Assembly (NCBI GenBank): GCA_017546265.1 | Contig: JAFYXG010000020.1 | Span: forward strand, 1-53,892 | DNA from: Alphaproteobacteria bacterium | Lineage (GTDB): Bacteria; Pseudomonadota; Alphaproteobacteria; Rs-D84 | Direction: 5' to 3' | Length of the DNA: 53,892 bases | In this document: positions 1-8,960 of the stretch, in pieces | Layout of the letters: each line of letters opens with the position of its first letter | Position numbering within the stretch: the first letter of the stretch is position 1 | The notes under the pieces: generated by a model | Database searches by the model: none | What the model saw: only the letters and a program-made list of their open reading frames with translations | Told to the model about the DNA's origin: nothing | Program-made: the position numbers and the translations under genes

Positions 1-2104
1 CCGCATTCGGACCGCCCGCAACCAAAAATCGCATGCGATACCAATTGCGTATCTGATATATCTGGGCCGGAATTGGCCCCATTATCTTGCCACCCGTCAG
101 GTGCGGAGCCGCCGCCGCCAATTCTGTGCAATATTTTTGCAGGATGGGTTCACGCTGGCCTTCGACTATGACCGCAATCAACTGGCCAAAGGGGGGCATT
201 TGGGCCGCACGCCGCCCCGCCATGTCAGTCGACATAAAACTGTCGCGATCAGATGCACATATCGCAGTCAAGACCGGATGCTCGGGCTGGTACGTCTGCA
301 ATAATACTGTACCAGGGTGCGAACCACGACCCGCACGGCCCGCAACCTGGAACAACTGCTGAAACGTATGTTCGGCCGCACGAAAGTCAGTGCCAAACAG
401 ACCCATATCGCTGTCCACTACACCAACCAATGTCAAATTCGGAAAGTGATGACCCTTGGCCAAAATTTGCGTGCCTATCACAATGTCTATTTCGCCAGAT
501 TCCATTTTATCAACCAGACGTTCCAACGACTGACGCGATGTGATTATGTCACTGGAAACCAATGCCGTTCTGGCAGTTGGAAAACGAGCAGATACCTCTT
601 GCTGAATCTGTTCCAGGCCTACACCACGCATAGACACATCTGTGCCACAGTCTGGACACGTGGCATTCAGCGGAGCTGTGCGACCGCATATGTGACACAG
701 CAATTTTCCCAACCGTTTGTGATATGTCATCCCAACACTGCAATCATCACATGTCGCAGTCCAACCACATTTTTTACACTGGACAATCGGAGCAAAACCA
801 CGACGATTTATAAACAACATTGCCTGGCGACCAGATGCCAGGGTTTCAGATATCGCATCACACATTGGCCCAGATAAATGCCCAGGAAACTCATTATCCC
901 GGTACGTATAAGAATCTGGACGATTTTCACGCAAATCTATTGTTTTTATTTCTGGCAACTGTGCCCCACCAAAACGCGATGTCAATTTCAGTTGTCTGTA
1001 TTTACCCAGATTTACATTTTCCAACGTTTCCGCAGCAGGTGTCGCAGATGCCAGTACAACAGGTATCCCAGCAATCGATGCACGCAATATCGCCATATCA
1101 CGAGCATGATAGTTGCCCATATCTTCCTGTTTATATGATGGGTCATGTTCTTCATCAATCACAATCAGCCCCAAATCCTGCCACGGTAAAAACAGTGCAC
1201 TGCGTGTACCAACAACCATACGAATTTTACCGTTTAATACGCCACGCCAAATCTGACGGCGGCGGCCCGCGGTTAAATTACTGTGCCAAACAACCGGGGG
1301 GGCACCAAAACGCGAAGCAAAGCGATGCATAAACTGAGCCGTCAGGGCAATTTCAGGCATCATTAACAATACAGAACGACCCGCACTGTACGCACGCCAG
1401 GCTGAGTCAAAGTAAACCTGGGTTTTGCCGCTGCCCGTGATGCCGTCCAGTAAATGTACACTGAAACCGCCATGCGATATCGCGTCACCAATTGCATTGG
1501 CCGCAACAGACTGGCCCGTGTTCAGAACAATATCCCCAGAATCGCAATAGCTTAAATTATCGTATGCGTTTTCGCATGGCACCGTCCCCGATGGAACCAG
1601 TGTCTGATTCTTAATCAAAGAACGAACAACCGCAGAACTGACACGGGCAATGTTTTGAATGTCTGATGCGGTCATGGGCTCGTTATCATTTGATGAAAAC
1701 GCGTCAGAAACCGCCAAACGGTTTTCCGTCATTCGAGCGGTTGTAGAAAAGTTAAATGAATACAACTGGTCCGTGCGAGGCGGTAAAAATGCATCAGGTA
1801 CATTTACAATCAAACGCAAAATCATGCCCGGCGGCATTAACGTCCATGATGACATACGGGCAATCCACTGCAAATCAGTGATATTTAACCGTGCATCATA
1901 AACCACAGATACATCTTTAATTTTATGTTCTGGTAAATCACTGTCGCCTGTTCCCCAAACAACACCAATACATGGACGATTCATAACATGCACACATACA
2001 AATCTGCCAATTTCAGCAGGTGCCGTCAGGCGATAATCATAGCCGCCATTGGGTATGTTCGAAACAAGTACTTTTACAATTGTGCCAGATGTAAACATAT
2101 TCAT
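1..2104 (-). CDS. priA: Primosomal protein N' (replication restart helicase PriA), 3' end cut by window edge
   Basis: PriA reloads the replicative helicase at stalled forks. Reading the minus strand from ATG at 2104 (or the in-frame ATG at 2098), the N-terminus matches the PriA 3'-end-binding domain (KVLVSNIPNGGYDYRL, then GVVWG). A Walker A motif GITGSGKT lies near residue 225 and a DEEH box with DPSYKQ follows. Eight zinc-binding cysteines come in four pairs (CKKC, CDDC, CHIC, CPDC), followed by helicase motifs including GTQILAKGHHFP and QVAGRAGR. About 701 codons are present; the family usually has about 730, so only a short C-terminus is missing beyond base 1. No frameshift is seen. The start lies about 60 bp from a divergent kinase gene. 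Confidence 0.95.
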   Translation of the reverse strand, partial: MNMFTSGTIVKVLVSNIPNGGYDYRLTAPAEIGRFVCVHVMNRPCIGVVWGTGDSDLPEHKIKDVSVVYDARLNITDLQWIARMSSWTLMPPGMILRLIVNVPDAFLPPRTDQLYSFNFSTTARMTENRLAVSDAFSSNDNEPMTASDIQNIARVSSAVVRSLIKNQTLVPSGTVPCENAYDNLSYCDSGDIVLNTGQSVAANAIGDAISHGGFSVHLLDGITGSGKTQVYFDSAWRAYSAGRSVLLMMPEIALTAQFMHRFASRFGAPPVVWHSNLTAGRRRQIWRGVLNGKIRMVVGTRSALFLPWQDLGLIVIDEEHDPSYKQEDMGNYHARDMAILRASIAGIPVVLASATPAAETLENVNLGKYRQLKLTSRFGGAQLPEIKTIDLRENRPDSYTYRDNEFPGHLSGPMCDAISETLASGRQAMLFINRRGFAPIVQCKKCGWTATCDDCSVGMTYHKRLGKLLCHICGRTAPLNATCPDCGTDVSMRGVGLEQIQQEVSARFPTARTALVSSDIITSRQSLERLVDKMESGEIDIVIGTQILAKGHHFPNLTLVGVVDSDMGLFGTDFRAAEHTFQQLFQVAGRAGRGSHPGTVLLQTYQPEHPVLTAICASDRDSFMSTDMAGRRAAQMPPFGQLIAVIVEGQREPILQKYCTELAAAAPHLTGGKIMGPIPAQIYQIRNWYRMRFLVAGGPNA

Positions 2105-2165
2105 AAAGTACTTGTTTTTTTCTTTTTTTTCAATACCATTATTTCAACAAAGTACAGAGGCAAAT

Positions 2166-2906
2166 ATGTGGAAAGTTTTCTTTGAGTTTTGTTATGCGAT
2201 TTCTTATCTTATCCCAACAAGAAAATTACGAAACGCGTTCAGACTGAATAAACTGTTTGACTATAAAAATAAGTTGAACGCAATTAAACGAGCATACCCA
2301 AATCTGAACTGGAAAAAAATGCGTCTGGCCAAGGGCGGTGGCAGCTTAGCATTCATAGTGGATAACACTGTGTTTAAGGTACGAAAATTCCACCTGACCG
2401 ATAAGTGTTTGGAAAAATTTGAACGAGAAAAGCGTATCACAGATGCAATCGCACCAATTTTGCCAATTGCGGTGCCACATATTGAACTGATTTGGGCAGA
2501 TGATTATTTGTTCTATAAAACAGTGTTTATCCCAGGCCGCATAATGATGGATTTGCCATTAAAAAAAATACTGCCGCATCGCGAGAAAATCGGAAAACAA
2601 ATTGGCGATGTTATATGCATACTGTTTAACCACAATTTCCCAGAACTGAAAGATTTAAAACCAGCAAAGTGTGATAAAAACGACTATGGATTGACGCACG
2701 GCGATATGTGCAGCAATATTGTCGTTAACCCAGATACCATGGACGTTGTCGGAATTATAGACTGGGAATATGCTGGGTTCACTTCGTTGCGGCGAGAGTT
2801 CTTTGGAATATTCCGGGTCCGCAGAAAAATGCGTAAAACAGATATCGCACCAATCGCAATGTGGACATACTTTGAAAAATGCGTTCTGAACAAAAAATCT
2901 AAATAA
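2166..2906 (+). CDS. Aminoglycoside phosphotransferase (APH)-like small-molecule kinase
   Basis: A 246-residue protein of the APH/choline-kinase-like superfamily. It has a glycine-rich stretch KGGGSLAFIV (residues 56-65) with a candidate ATP-binding lysine in FKVRKF. The catalytic loop is THGDMCSN (H178, D180, N184) and the metal-binding Asp is D199 in IIDWE. The substrate cannot be read from sequence; antibiotic resistance should not be assumed. ATG 2166 is chosen because an AGAGG ribosome site sits just upstream and the in-frame extension to 2049 runs through low-complexity T-rich sequence. Its last 8 bp overlap the 3' end of convergent miaA. Confidence 0.75.
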   Translation: MWKVFFEFCYAISYLIPTRKLRNAFRLNKLFDYKNKLNAIKRAYPNLNWKKMRLAKGGGSLAFIVDNTVFKVRKFHLTDKCLEKFEREKRITDAIAPILPIAVPHIELIWADDYLFYKTVFIPGRIMMDLPLKKILPHREKIGKQIGDVICILFNHNFPELKDLKPAKCDKNDYGLTHGDMCSNIVVNPDTMDVVGIIDWEYAGFTSLRREFFGIFRVRRKMRKTDIAPIAMWTYFEKCVLNKKSK

Positions 2907-3783
2907 TCTGGTTCAAATCAGATTCTGTTGGCACATGATCAATAATTATATCTGGTCTGTACTGAGTACGAAACCAGGTTCGTTGACGCTTGGCATACTG
3001 GGCGGTTTTGGTTATCCAGTTTTCAATACATTCGGATTCACTGATTTCACCTCGAATAAAACGACATAACTGGGATGCACCAATCGCACGCGTTTCATCC
3101 CAGTTAGATTTGATTACAAGTTCTGCCTCGCTCCGGGCACCACCAGATAACATCTGAGGAACGCGTGATGCAATACGTTTACGCAAAATATCTGCATCGG
3201 GATTTATCAAAATACGCGTAGCATGTGGTATTATCGCCCCAGTACGCGGCAATGCCTGGAATTCAGATATATGACGCCCCGTTTGCAAATAAACCTCGAC
3301 AGCACGGGCAATACGCTGAGGGTCGGCAAATGGAAAATCCGCAGGTAATAAACGGCGGGCAGATTCCAGATCGTCTTGCACCATTTGACGGGCACGGACA
3401 CGATTTTCATCAGACACATCAGGCATAGGCGATATGCCATTTACCAATGCGTTTATGTAATACCCAGTACCACCAACAAAGATTGGTACTTTCCCAGATT
3501 TAATTGCCAAATTGTATGCATCACGTGCCATGACCAAATAGTCCGATACAGATATCTGTTCAGACAAGGGCAATACAGAAAACAAATAATATGGCACACC
3601 GTCCAATTCCCCAGATAATGCATGCCCCGCAAACGGACTGGCCGAGATGTTTTCAATCCCACGATAAATCTGAACACTGTCACAATTTATTATCGCACCA
3701 TTTATACGCAATGCCAAACGATGAGCAAAATCTGATTTGCCCGATGCGGTTGGCCCCGTGATGATATATGCCCTATGCGTCAT
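2899..3783 (-). CDS. miaA: tRNA dimethylallyltransferase MiaA
   Basis: MiaA transfers a dimethylallyl group from DMAPP to N6 of A37 in tRNAs that read codons starting with U. The 294-residue protein starts at 3783 with the P-loop GPTASGKSD at residues 10-18. It is followed by NCDSVQIYRG (substrate-binding Asp) and VGGTGYYINAL, all signatures of the family, and the length is typical. An in-frame extension to 3843 is possible but adds hydrophobic, unconserved residues. It is convergent with the APH-like gene (8 bp overlap) and divergent from gap. Confidence 0.95.
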   Translation of the reverse strand: MTHRAYIITGPTASGKSDFAHRLALRINGAIINCDSVQIYRGIENISASPFAGHALSGELDGVPYYLFSVLPLSEQISVSDYLVMARDAYNLAIKSGKVPIFVGGTGYYINALVNGISPMPDVSDENRVRARQMVQDDLESARRLLPADFPFADPQRIARAVEVYLQTGRHISEFQALPRTGAIIPHATRILINPDADILRKRIASRVPQMLSGGARSEAELVIKSNWDETRAIGASQLCRFIRGEISESECIENWITKTAQYAKRQRTWFRTQYRPDIIIDHVPTESDLNQII

Positions 3784-3825
3784 GTGTGTAATTATACCCA
3801 GTGATTTTTGGTTGTAAATAAAATA

Positions 3826-3855
3826 TTGTAAATATAAAACCAATGGTGCTAAGAT
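3826..3855 (+). promoter_or_regulatory. Candidate promoter of gap
   Basis: TTGTAA (3826-3831), an 18 bp spacer and TAAGAT (3850-3855), upstream of the gap ribosome site AAAGGAA. Called from consensus similarity only. Confidence 0.4.
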
Positions 3856-3897
3856 ACCAAGTGTCCAATTATAAAAAAAACGAAAGGAATATATAAT

Positions 3898-4899
3898 ATG
3901 TCAAAATTAAGGGTTGCAATTAACGGTTTTGGTCGCATCGGTCGACTGGTTTTGCGTGCGGCACTAGAATCGGGACGGGAAGATATAGAATTTGTTGCAG
4001 TTAATGATTTAGCCCCCGCAGAACAGAATGCTTATTTATTAAAGTACGATTCTGTGCATGGTAATTTGCCGTTGGATGTAAAACTGGACGGGGATTACAT
4101 TTTGGTTGGTGGCCAAAAGATAAAATGTTTGGCGGAACGCGACCCAGCAAATTTGCCATGGGGCGAAATGAATATTGACGTTGTTATGGAATGCACAGGT
4201 ATCTTTACCGCCGCAGACAAGGCACGTGTCCACCTGGACGCGGGGGCAAAACGCGTTTTGGTATCTGCACCATCCGCAGGTGCCGATAAAACAATCGTTT
4301 ATGGCGTTAACCAAGACACATTGACCCCTGATGATTTAATCGTTTCAAACGCTTCGTGCACAACAAACTGTCTGGCCCCTGTGGTCAAGGTTCTGAACGA
4401 TACCTTCGGTGTCATTTCGGGCTGGATGACAACAGTTCACGCATATACCGGCGATCAACAATTGCTGGATAAAAATCACAAAGATTTTCGCCGTGCACGT
4501 GCCGCAAACCTGTCTATGATTCCAACCAGCACAGGTGCGGCCAAGGCAATCGGACTGGTATTGCCAGAATTGGCGGGCAAATTGGATGGTATGGCAATCC
4601 GCGTGCCAACACCAGATGTTTCTGTTGTTGAATTGGTCGCAAATCTGGAACGCGATGCAACCGTTGACGCGGTAAACAGTGCTATGCGTGCAGCAGAATC
4701 ACGAACATTTGGCTATAACGATTTGCCGTTGGTGTCAATTGACTTTACCCACGATGCGCACAGTTCAATATTTGACGCCAGCCAAACAAAAATAGTTGGC
4801 GATAAAATGGTGCACGTGACCGCATGGTATGATAACGAGTGGGGCTTTTCAAACCGCATGTGCGATACCGCCGTTGCAATGGGTAAACTGATTAAATAA
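3898..4899 (+). CDS. gap: Glyceraldehyde-3-phosphate dehydrogenase, type I
   Basis: This enzyme oxidises glyceraldehyde-3-phosphate to 1,3-bisphosphoglycerate in glycolysis. The full-length 333-residue protein begins with the NAD-binding INGFGRIGR. It carries the catalytic cysteine C154 in SNASCTTNCLAP and the activating histidine H181 in TTVHAYTGDQ. VNDL, with an Asp after the second beta strand, suggests NAD rather than NADP preference. The C-terminal WYDNEWGFSNR is canonical. It has its own promoter and a strong intrinsic terminator, so it is probably monocistronic. Confidence 0.97.
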   Translation: MSKLRVAINGFGRIGRLVLRAALESGREDIEFVAVNDLAPAEQNAYLLKYDSVHGNLPLDVKLDGDYILVGGQKIKCLAERDPANLPWGEMNIDVVMECTGIFTAADKARVHLDAGAKRVLVSAPSAGADKTIVYGVNQDTLTPDDLIVSNASCTTNCLAPVVKVLNDTFGVISGWMTTVHAYTGDQQLLDKNHKDFRRARAANLSMIPTSTGAAKAIGLVLPELAGKLDGMAIRVPTPDVSVVELVANLERDATVDAVNSAMRAAESRTFGYNDLPLVSIDFTHDAHSSIFDASQTKIVGDKMVHVTAWYDNEWGFSNRMCDTAVAMGKLIK

Positions 4900-4902
4900 T
4901 TA

Positions 4903-4929
4903 AAATCCCCCACAACCAGGGGGATTTTT
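4903..4929 (+). terminator. Intrinsic terminator of gap
   Basis: Hairpin AATCCCCC/GGGGGATT with a 7-nt loop and a T5 tract. Confidence 0.85.
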
Positions 4930-4964
4930 GCTATAAAAACAGCAATACTGATAAGTAAAATTTG

Positions 4965-5049
4965 TGGTGCGGGTAAGGAGAGTCGAACTCCTATGGGTTG
5001 CCCCGCTGGAACCTAAATCCAGTGCGTCTACCAATTTCGCCATACCCGC
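4965..5049 (-). tRNA. tRNA-Leu (anticodon UAG), CCA encoded
   Basis: Read on the minus strand, the acceptor GCGGGTA pairs with TACCCGC, followed by discriminator A and a genomic CCA (4965-4967). The anticodon loop is TTTAGGT (anticodon TAG). A long variable arm (GCGGGGCAACCCAT) marks a class II tRNA, and the T-arm GGAGTTCGACTCTCC is intact. Confidence 0.95.
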
Positions 5050-5097
5050 AAACAATCGTTTTTTTTTACAGTTTTTATATTTTATGATAAAATTTAC

Positions 5098-5126
5098 TTG
5101 ATTTCCAGTAAAATTTAACCTAAAAT
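5098..5126 (+). promoter_or_regulatory. Candidate promoter of rpmG
   Basis: TTGATT (5098-5103), 17 bp spacer, TAAAAT (5121-5126), about 30 bp before the rpmG start. Confidence 0.5.
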
Positions 5127-5157
5127 CGGTCGCAGAATAATATAAAAGGCAAATAAA

Positions 5158-5337
5158 ATGGCATCAAAAAAAGGTAGCAAAGAAGTCGTACAGTTAAGAA
5201 ATAATGAAACTGGGGTCTTCTATATCACAACTAAAAACACGAAATCTGAAAATACTCAGGGTAAAATGAAATTCCGCAAGTACGATAAAAAATTGCGTAA
5301 GCATGTCGTTATGACTGAAGCTAAGGTTTCTCACTAA
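5158..5337 (+). CDS. rpmG: 50S ribosomal protein L33
   Basis: A 59-residue ribosomal protein. It begins MASKKGSKEVVQLRNN and continues with FYITTKNT, KMKFRKYDKKLRKHV and a final EAKVSH, the L33 pattern without the zinc-binding cysteines (C-minus form). The C-minus form lets the ribosome assemble without zinc. It stands alone between a promoter and a terminator. Confidence 0.93.
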   Translation: MASKKGSKEVVQLRNNETGVFYITTKNTKSENTQGKMKFRKYDKKLRKHVVMTEAKVSH

Positions 5338-5371
5338 TTCTAGTATCTGTTGATGTTCGGTTCAGATTAAA

Positions 5372-5393
5372 ATGCCCCAATCGGGGCGTTTTT
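5372..5393 (+). terminator. Intrinsic terminator of rpmG
   Basis: Stem GCCCC (5374-5378)/GGGGC (5383-5387) with loop AATC, then GTTTTT. Confidence 0.75.
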
Positions 5394-5458
5394 GTATAAC
5401 CTCCTGTCAAAAACATCAAAAAAAACATCTGTTTTGCATAATTTTTTCGACAAAAGAC

Positions 5459-5486
5459 TTGACTTTTATATAAAAAAACATAAAAT
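5459..5486 (+). promoter_or_regulatory. Candidate promoter of rplU-rpmA
   Basis: TTGACT (5459-5464), 16 bp spacer, TAAAAT (5481-5486), about 60 bp before rplU. Confidence 0.55.
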
Positions 5487-5548
5487 TTGCATAAACTTTT
5501 CGCCAAATGGCGTAAAAATGTAAACAAACTTAAAATAAGAGAAAGAAA

Positions 5549-5848
5549 ATGAGCGATTTTGCAATCTTTCAAACCGGCGGCAAACAGTATCGCGTTGCAA
5601 ACGGCGATATTATCAAAGTTGAAAAACTGAATGCCGAAGGTACGGTTGAATTCGACCAGGTATTGATGGTCGGCGATAAAATCGGTACCCCATTCGTAGA
5701 AGGGGCCAAAGTTGTCGCAGAAGTAATCGAACAGAAACGTGCTGATAAAATTCTGGTGTTTAAGAAAAAACGCCGTCAGAACTATCGCCGCACAGCAGGC
5801 CACCGTCAGTATATCACTGTTCTGAAAATAACAGATATTAAAGCCTAA
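5549..5848 (+). CDS. rplU: 50S ribosomal protein L21
   Basis: A 99-residue L21. It has the N-terminal [13 protein letters not shown] and the basic C-terminal region [17 protein letters not shown] that contacts 23S rRNA. A ribosome site (AAGAGAAAG) sits just before the ATG. It is followed after 11 bp by rpmA, the conserved L21-L27 operon. Confidence 0.97.
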   Translation: MSDFAIFQTGGKQYRVANGDIIKVEKLNAEGTVEFDQVLMVGDKIGTPFVEGAKVVAEVIEQKRADKILVFKKKRRQNYRRTAGHRQYITVLKITDIKA

Positions 5849-5859
5849 GGAGCGAAGTT

Positions 5860-6129
5860 ATGGCACATAAGAAAGCGGGTTCCGCATCAACCAATGGACG
5901 CGACTCGGCAGGACGCAGATTAGGTGTTAAAAAAGCCGGCGGCAGCCGCGTTATCCCAGGCAACATCATCATTCGCCAACGTGGTACATCTGTACACCCA
6001 GGTTTGAATGTTGGTATGGGTAAAGATCACACTATCTTTGCTAAAATTGCTGGTATTGTAAAGTTTAAAAAGGGCAACGGCGACCGTAAAACAGTTTCCG
6101 TAATCCCAGAAGAAACAGACGCAAAATAA
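5860..6129 (+). CDS. rpmA: 50S ribosomal protein L27
   Basis: An 89-residue L27 beginning [16 protein letters not shown], whose N-terminal tail reaches the peptidyl-transferase centre. [17 protein letters not shown] and [16 protein letters not shown] are canonical. The N-terminus needs no proteolytic trimming, unlike the Firmicute form. AAGGAGCG provides its ribosome site. Terminates at 6131-6156. Confidence 0.97.
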   Translation: MAHKKAGSASTNGRDSAGRRLGVKKAGGSRVIPGNIIIRQRGTSVHPGLNVGMGKDHTIFAKIAGIVKFKKGNGDRKTVSVIPEETDAK

Positions 6130-6130
6130 T

Positions 6131-6156
6131 AAAATCCCCCAATCGGGGGATTTTTT
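6131..6156 (+). terminator. Intrinsic terminator of rplU-rpmA
   Basis: Stem AATCCCCC/GGGGGATT with loop AATC, then T6. Confidence 0.85.
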
Positions 6157-6189
6157 GTGATATAATTCACAGCACAGGAGGATTTTATC

Positions 6190-6549
6190 ATGAGCAAAAA
6201 ATTTAATAACACACTGGAAGAAGCATTGACAGAATATTGGGTAAACTATGTTGGGTGGGGACGTGCAACACGTGCTGAATACTGGTGGGCAGTATTGTTT
6301 TACAGCGTGTTGGCGGGCGGTGTTATGGAAATCGTTTCCCCAAATCTGCTTAGCCCATTATGGACAATGGTGACACTTGTGCCCGGTATCTGTCTGGCAG
6401 CCAGACGACTGCACGACACGGGGCGATCGTACTGGAATGTATGTTGGGCCTTGTTGCCGTTTGTAGGTTGGATTATTCTGTTGGTATTTATGTGTCAAAA
6501 AGGAAGCACAACCACAAATAAATTTGGTCCTGCCCGTTTAAAGAAATAA
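6190..6549 (+). CDS. DUF805 family inner-membrane protein
   Basis: A 119-residue protein with the DUF805 signatures GRATRAEYWW (near residue 24) and ARRLHDTGRS (near residue 75). It has roughly three to four hydrophobic segments (residues 36-50, 57-74, 80-100). The function of the family is unknown; it sits in the cytoplasmic membrane. The ribosome site is an exact AGGAG at 6178. It is a single-gene unit between two terminators. Confidence 0.85.
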   Translation: MSKKFNNTLEEALTEYWVNYVGWGRATRAEYWWAVLFYSVLAGGVMEIVSPNLLSPLWTMVTLVPGICLAARRLHDTGRSYWNVCWALLPFVGWIILLVFMCQKGSTTTNKFGPARLKK

Positions 6550-6575
6550 AAAATCCCCCAATCGGGGGATTTTTA
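6550..6575. terminator. Bidirectional terminator between the DUF805 gene and lpxI
   Basis: Stem AATCCCCC/GGGGGATT with A- and T-tracts on both sides. The stop codon of lpxI (6573-6575) lies inside the T-tract. Confidence 0.8.
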
Positions 6576-7412
6576 TTCGTCCATGGCCAGGATAAATATG
6601 CCACGTTTGTCCGCGGCGGATATTACCGCAGGCTTGTTCACAACAAAGCATGTTCGCGTATTTACAACAATACCACGCAAGTGTGCATCCGCAACCGCGT
6701 TTACCGTATCAACACCAATCGCAGGAATGTCTATGCGTAAATCCTGGCCGGGTTTGGTCATCTTGGCAAAAACGCCACTGGATTTCCGTTTCGCAGAACG
6801 CATATCAACAACACGCGATAACATTTTGGCAGTGCCTTCGGCCGCCTCGACCGCGATGACCTGGGAATCAACAACAACAGATGCGCCGATATCCGCAGCA
6901 CCAATTGTGTGCGAAACCTCTATTGCACGCTCTATGTTTTTCATGTCAGATTTTGTCGGTTTGGCACGCGTTTGGACGCCCGCCGTTTCAAATGTTAATT
7001 CTGGTGCCAGGTCCTGGGCTGCAACAATTTCGAACCCCTGGGACTCTAACGCTTTGTTCAATGCAACCGCCATAGAATCATACCCCCGTTGATGCTGTAA
7101 TATCTTAAACAATGTTCGCAACGTCCAAAAATCAGGACGCAAATCTGATAAGTTAGGATGCCCCAACGCACCCACAAATACCAATTTGCGAATGCCACGC
7201 CGCCGAACCGCACGGGCCGCACGACCGCCGCCCCCCAAACGTATTACCATGTCAGGGTTTAATCGCATGTCTACAAATCCACGCAGACCTATCACAAACA
7301 CGTCCCACCCCGCACGCTGCAGAGCATCACGCGTAAAAAATGGCAGGTCCAACGCACCCGCAATCAGTGCTATTTTTTTATCCGATTTTTCTGATATCTT
7401 TCTTGTCCGCAT
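6573..7412 (-). CDS. lpxI: UDP-2,3-diacylglucosamine pyrophosphatase LpxI
   Basis: LpxI hydrolyses UDP-2,3-diacylglucosamine to lipid X in lipid A synthesis, replacing LpxH in many alphaproteobacteria. The 279-residue protein has the N-terminal KIALIAGALDLP and GLRGFVD. Its C-terminal domain carries GADIGASVVV, AVEAAEGT and the conserved KPGQDLRIDIPAIG then DTV near residues 220-240. Length is normal. It stands alone, ending in the shared terminator. Confidence 0.9.
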   Translation of the reverse strand: MRTRKISEKSDKKIALIAGALDLPFFTRDALQRAGWDVFVIGLRGFVDMRLNPDMVIRLGGGGRAARAVRRRGIRKLVFVGALGHPNLSDLRPDFWTLRTLFKILQHQRGYDSMAVALNKALESQGFEIVAAQDLAPELTFETAGVQTRAKPTKSDMKNIERAIEVSHTIGAADIGASVVVDSQVIAVEAAEGTAKMLSRVVDMRSAKRKSSGVFAKMTKPGQDLRIDIPAIGVDTVNAVADAHLRGIVVNTRTCFVVNKPAVISAADKRGIFILAMDE

Positions 7413-7485
7413 GACTTAATAGTACGATTAAATCAGACTGGAATCAAGTCGCAATTTATGATACAATCAGACTTAGTAATAATAA

Positions 7486-8271
7486 ATGGGTAAAAAAATG
7501 AAAAAAATATCTTGGTTCGCAACTGTACTGGCAATATGTGGCGGGGTTTCAACCGCAAATGCAAAATACGATGATGCCAAGTTTCAGGCCGAAATACTGA
7601 CGGGGCTGGATCTGATTGGGGCACGCGAAACAATCGAAGAAACACCTGAATACGCACCTGGCGAACTGGGACGCGAAGTTTACGAAATCGCTGGTGCTGT
7701 CCAACCAGATGATATTCAAATGTATATCCCAACTTCAATGTATGTACGTATGGGAATGGGATTAAACCTGGGATTTGCAACAGATTCTGCCATGTTCAAT
7801 GGGACAGAATATGAAAGTTCGGGCAGTTATACAACACAAATCGGACTGGGGTGGAATTTGTCTTCATACGTTCGGGCGGAATTGGATTTCCAAAATTCGT
7901 TGTTCAAATTTTCAGACATGGACAACCATCAGGCAACATATCAGACCGTTGGCGGTATGCTGTATTTTGACTTGGCCAGACGTTATGTACAAAACGGGGA
8001 TATTACACGCCGCAGAACATTTGTGCCATTTGTCGGGATCGGTGCAGGTTTTGGAACATATGAATTCCAGGGAATGGGCGGGGCAGACGGTTTCGTTATC
8101 GCCGCACCACGTGCAACCGCAGGATTTAACATAATGTTCACAGACCTGATTGGAATCGATATTGCGTACCAATACCAAATGATGATTGGAAATGGTTTTG
8201 GATGGAATGTGCGGGCCGGTGGGGTCGATAATATCAGCAATATCATTGCTTCGTTCCGTATGAATTTCTGA
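7486..8271 (+). CDS. Outer-membrane beta-barrel protein (opacity/OmpA-barrel type)
   Basis: 261 residues with a cleavable signal peptide (KKISWFATVLAICGG then TANA) and alternating hydrophobic strands. A final phenylalanine (FRMNF) is typical of BAM substrates. The strand GIGAGFGTYEF and the terminal region resemble eight-stranded OMP_b-brl barrels. A conserved ligand is not evident. Start may be 7486 or the in-frame ATG 7498; no good ribosome site distinguishes them. A second, related barrel gene follows after 35 bp. Confidence 0.75.
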   Translation: MGKKMKKISWFATVLAICGGVSTANAKYDDAKFQAEILTGLDLIGARETIEETPEYAPGELGREVYEIAGAVQPDDIQMYIPTSMYVRMGMGLNLGFATDSAMFNGTEYESSGSYTTQIGLGWNLSSYVRAELDFQNSLFKFSDMDNHQATYQTVGGMLYFDLARRYVQNGDITRRRTFVPFVGIGAGFGTYEFQGMGGADGFVIAAPRATAGFNIMFTDLIGIDIAYQYQMMIGNGFGWNVRAGGVDNISNIIASFRMNF

Positions 8272-8306
8272 TGGGGATAATATAAAAATATACAGGGGTT
8301 ATAATT

Positions 8307-8960
8307 ATGAAAATTAAATTTATTTTACCAGTACTGTGCATGATGCCAATGATAGCAAATGCCGCAATTACATATCGCGTAGAACAGATAAAAATGCCTG
8401 CCCCAGAAACACCAACGGGACTGGATAACGAAGCATACGCCAGACAAAAACGTTTCTATGTCGGGGCAATGTATAACTTTGCCATGTGGCAGGATTTTAC
8501 AGACGACTATAACTTCAGTATAAATGGTAAAAATTCATCCAGTTTCGAGGGCATGGTTGGGGTGCGTATCCTGGACACATTCAGAACAGAATTAAACTAT
8601 GTTCACACAAATGCAAAGTGGGATAAGCTGGCATTCAATGGTGATACATTCATGCTGAACGCAATTTTGGATGCACGTATAGACAATGTTTATCGCATTT
8701 TCCGCAGCCAAAAAATTGTACCATATGTTGGTGTAGGGGCAGGATTATCATGGAACACGGCAGATGACGGGATAAAACTGGATAAAAAAATCGCCCCAGT
8801 GGTGGCGGCAATGGCCGGGTTTGGTATCGAATTCAACCCAATCTTTGCACTGGATTTTGGTTACAGATATTTTTACATGTTTAATCCAGGTTCTGATATC
8901 ATTTCTGATTGGAATCCGGCATCTCACCAATTCCGTGCAGGGGCACGTATCAGTTTCTGA
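8307..8960 (+). CDS. Outer-membrane beta-barrel protein, second of a tandem pair
   Basis: 217 residues with signal peptide (MKIKFILPVLCMMPMIANA), then a barrel. Residues 137-145 (PYVGVGAGL) echo the neighbouring PFVGIGAGF, and it ends ARISF, so the two are distant paralogues. An AGGGG site precedes the start. Its stop codon overlaps the start of the methyltransferase gene (TGATG), implying cotranscription. Role unknown beyond the outer membrane. Confidence 0.75.
   Translation: MKIKFILPVLCMMPMIANAAITYRVEQIKMPAPETPTGLDNEAYARQKRFYVGAMYNFAMWQDFTDDYNFSINGKNSSSFEGMVGVRILDTFRTELNYVHTNAKWDKLAFNGDTFMLNAILDARIDNVYRIFRSQKIVPYVGVGAGLSWNTADDGIKLDKKIAPVVAAMAGFGIEFNPIFALDFGYRYFYMFNPGSDIISDWNPASHQFRAGARISF

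Noticed and set aside
87..1332. Several plus-strand open frames in the first 1.3 kb
   Set aside because: They are antisense to priA, whose minus-strand frame carries all helicase and zinc motifs.
2166..2906. Aminoglycoside resistance gene
   Set aside because: Only superfamily-level kinase motifs are present; nothing points to an antibiotic substrate.
5321..5803. Minus-strand open frame across the rplU promoter
   Set aside because: It overlaps rplU, a terminator and a promoter, and has no ribosome site or recognisable domain.
7486..8960. Single barrel gene broken by a frameshift
   Set aside because: Each half has its own signal peptide, ribosome site and terminal phenylalanine, so they are two genes.
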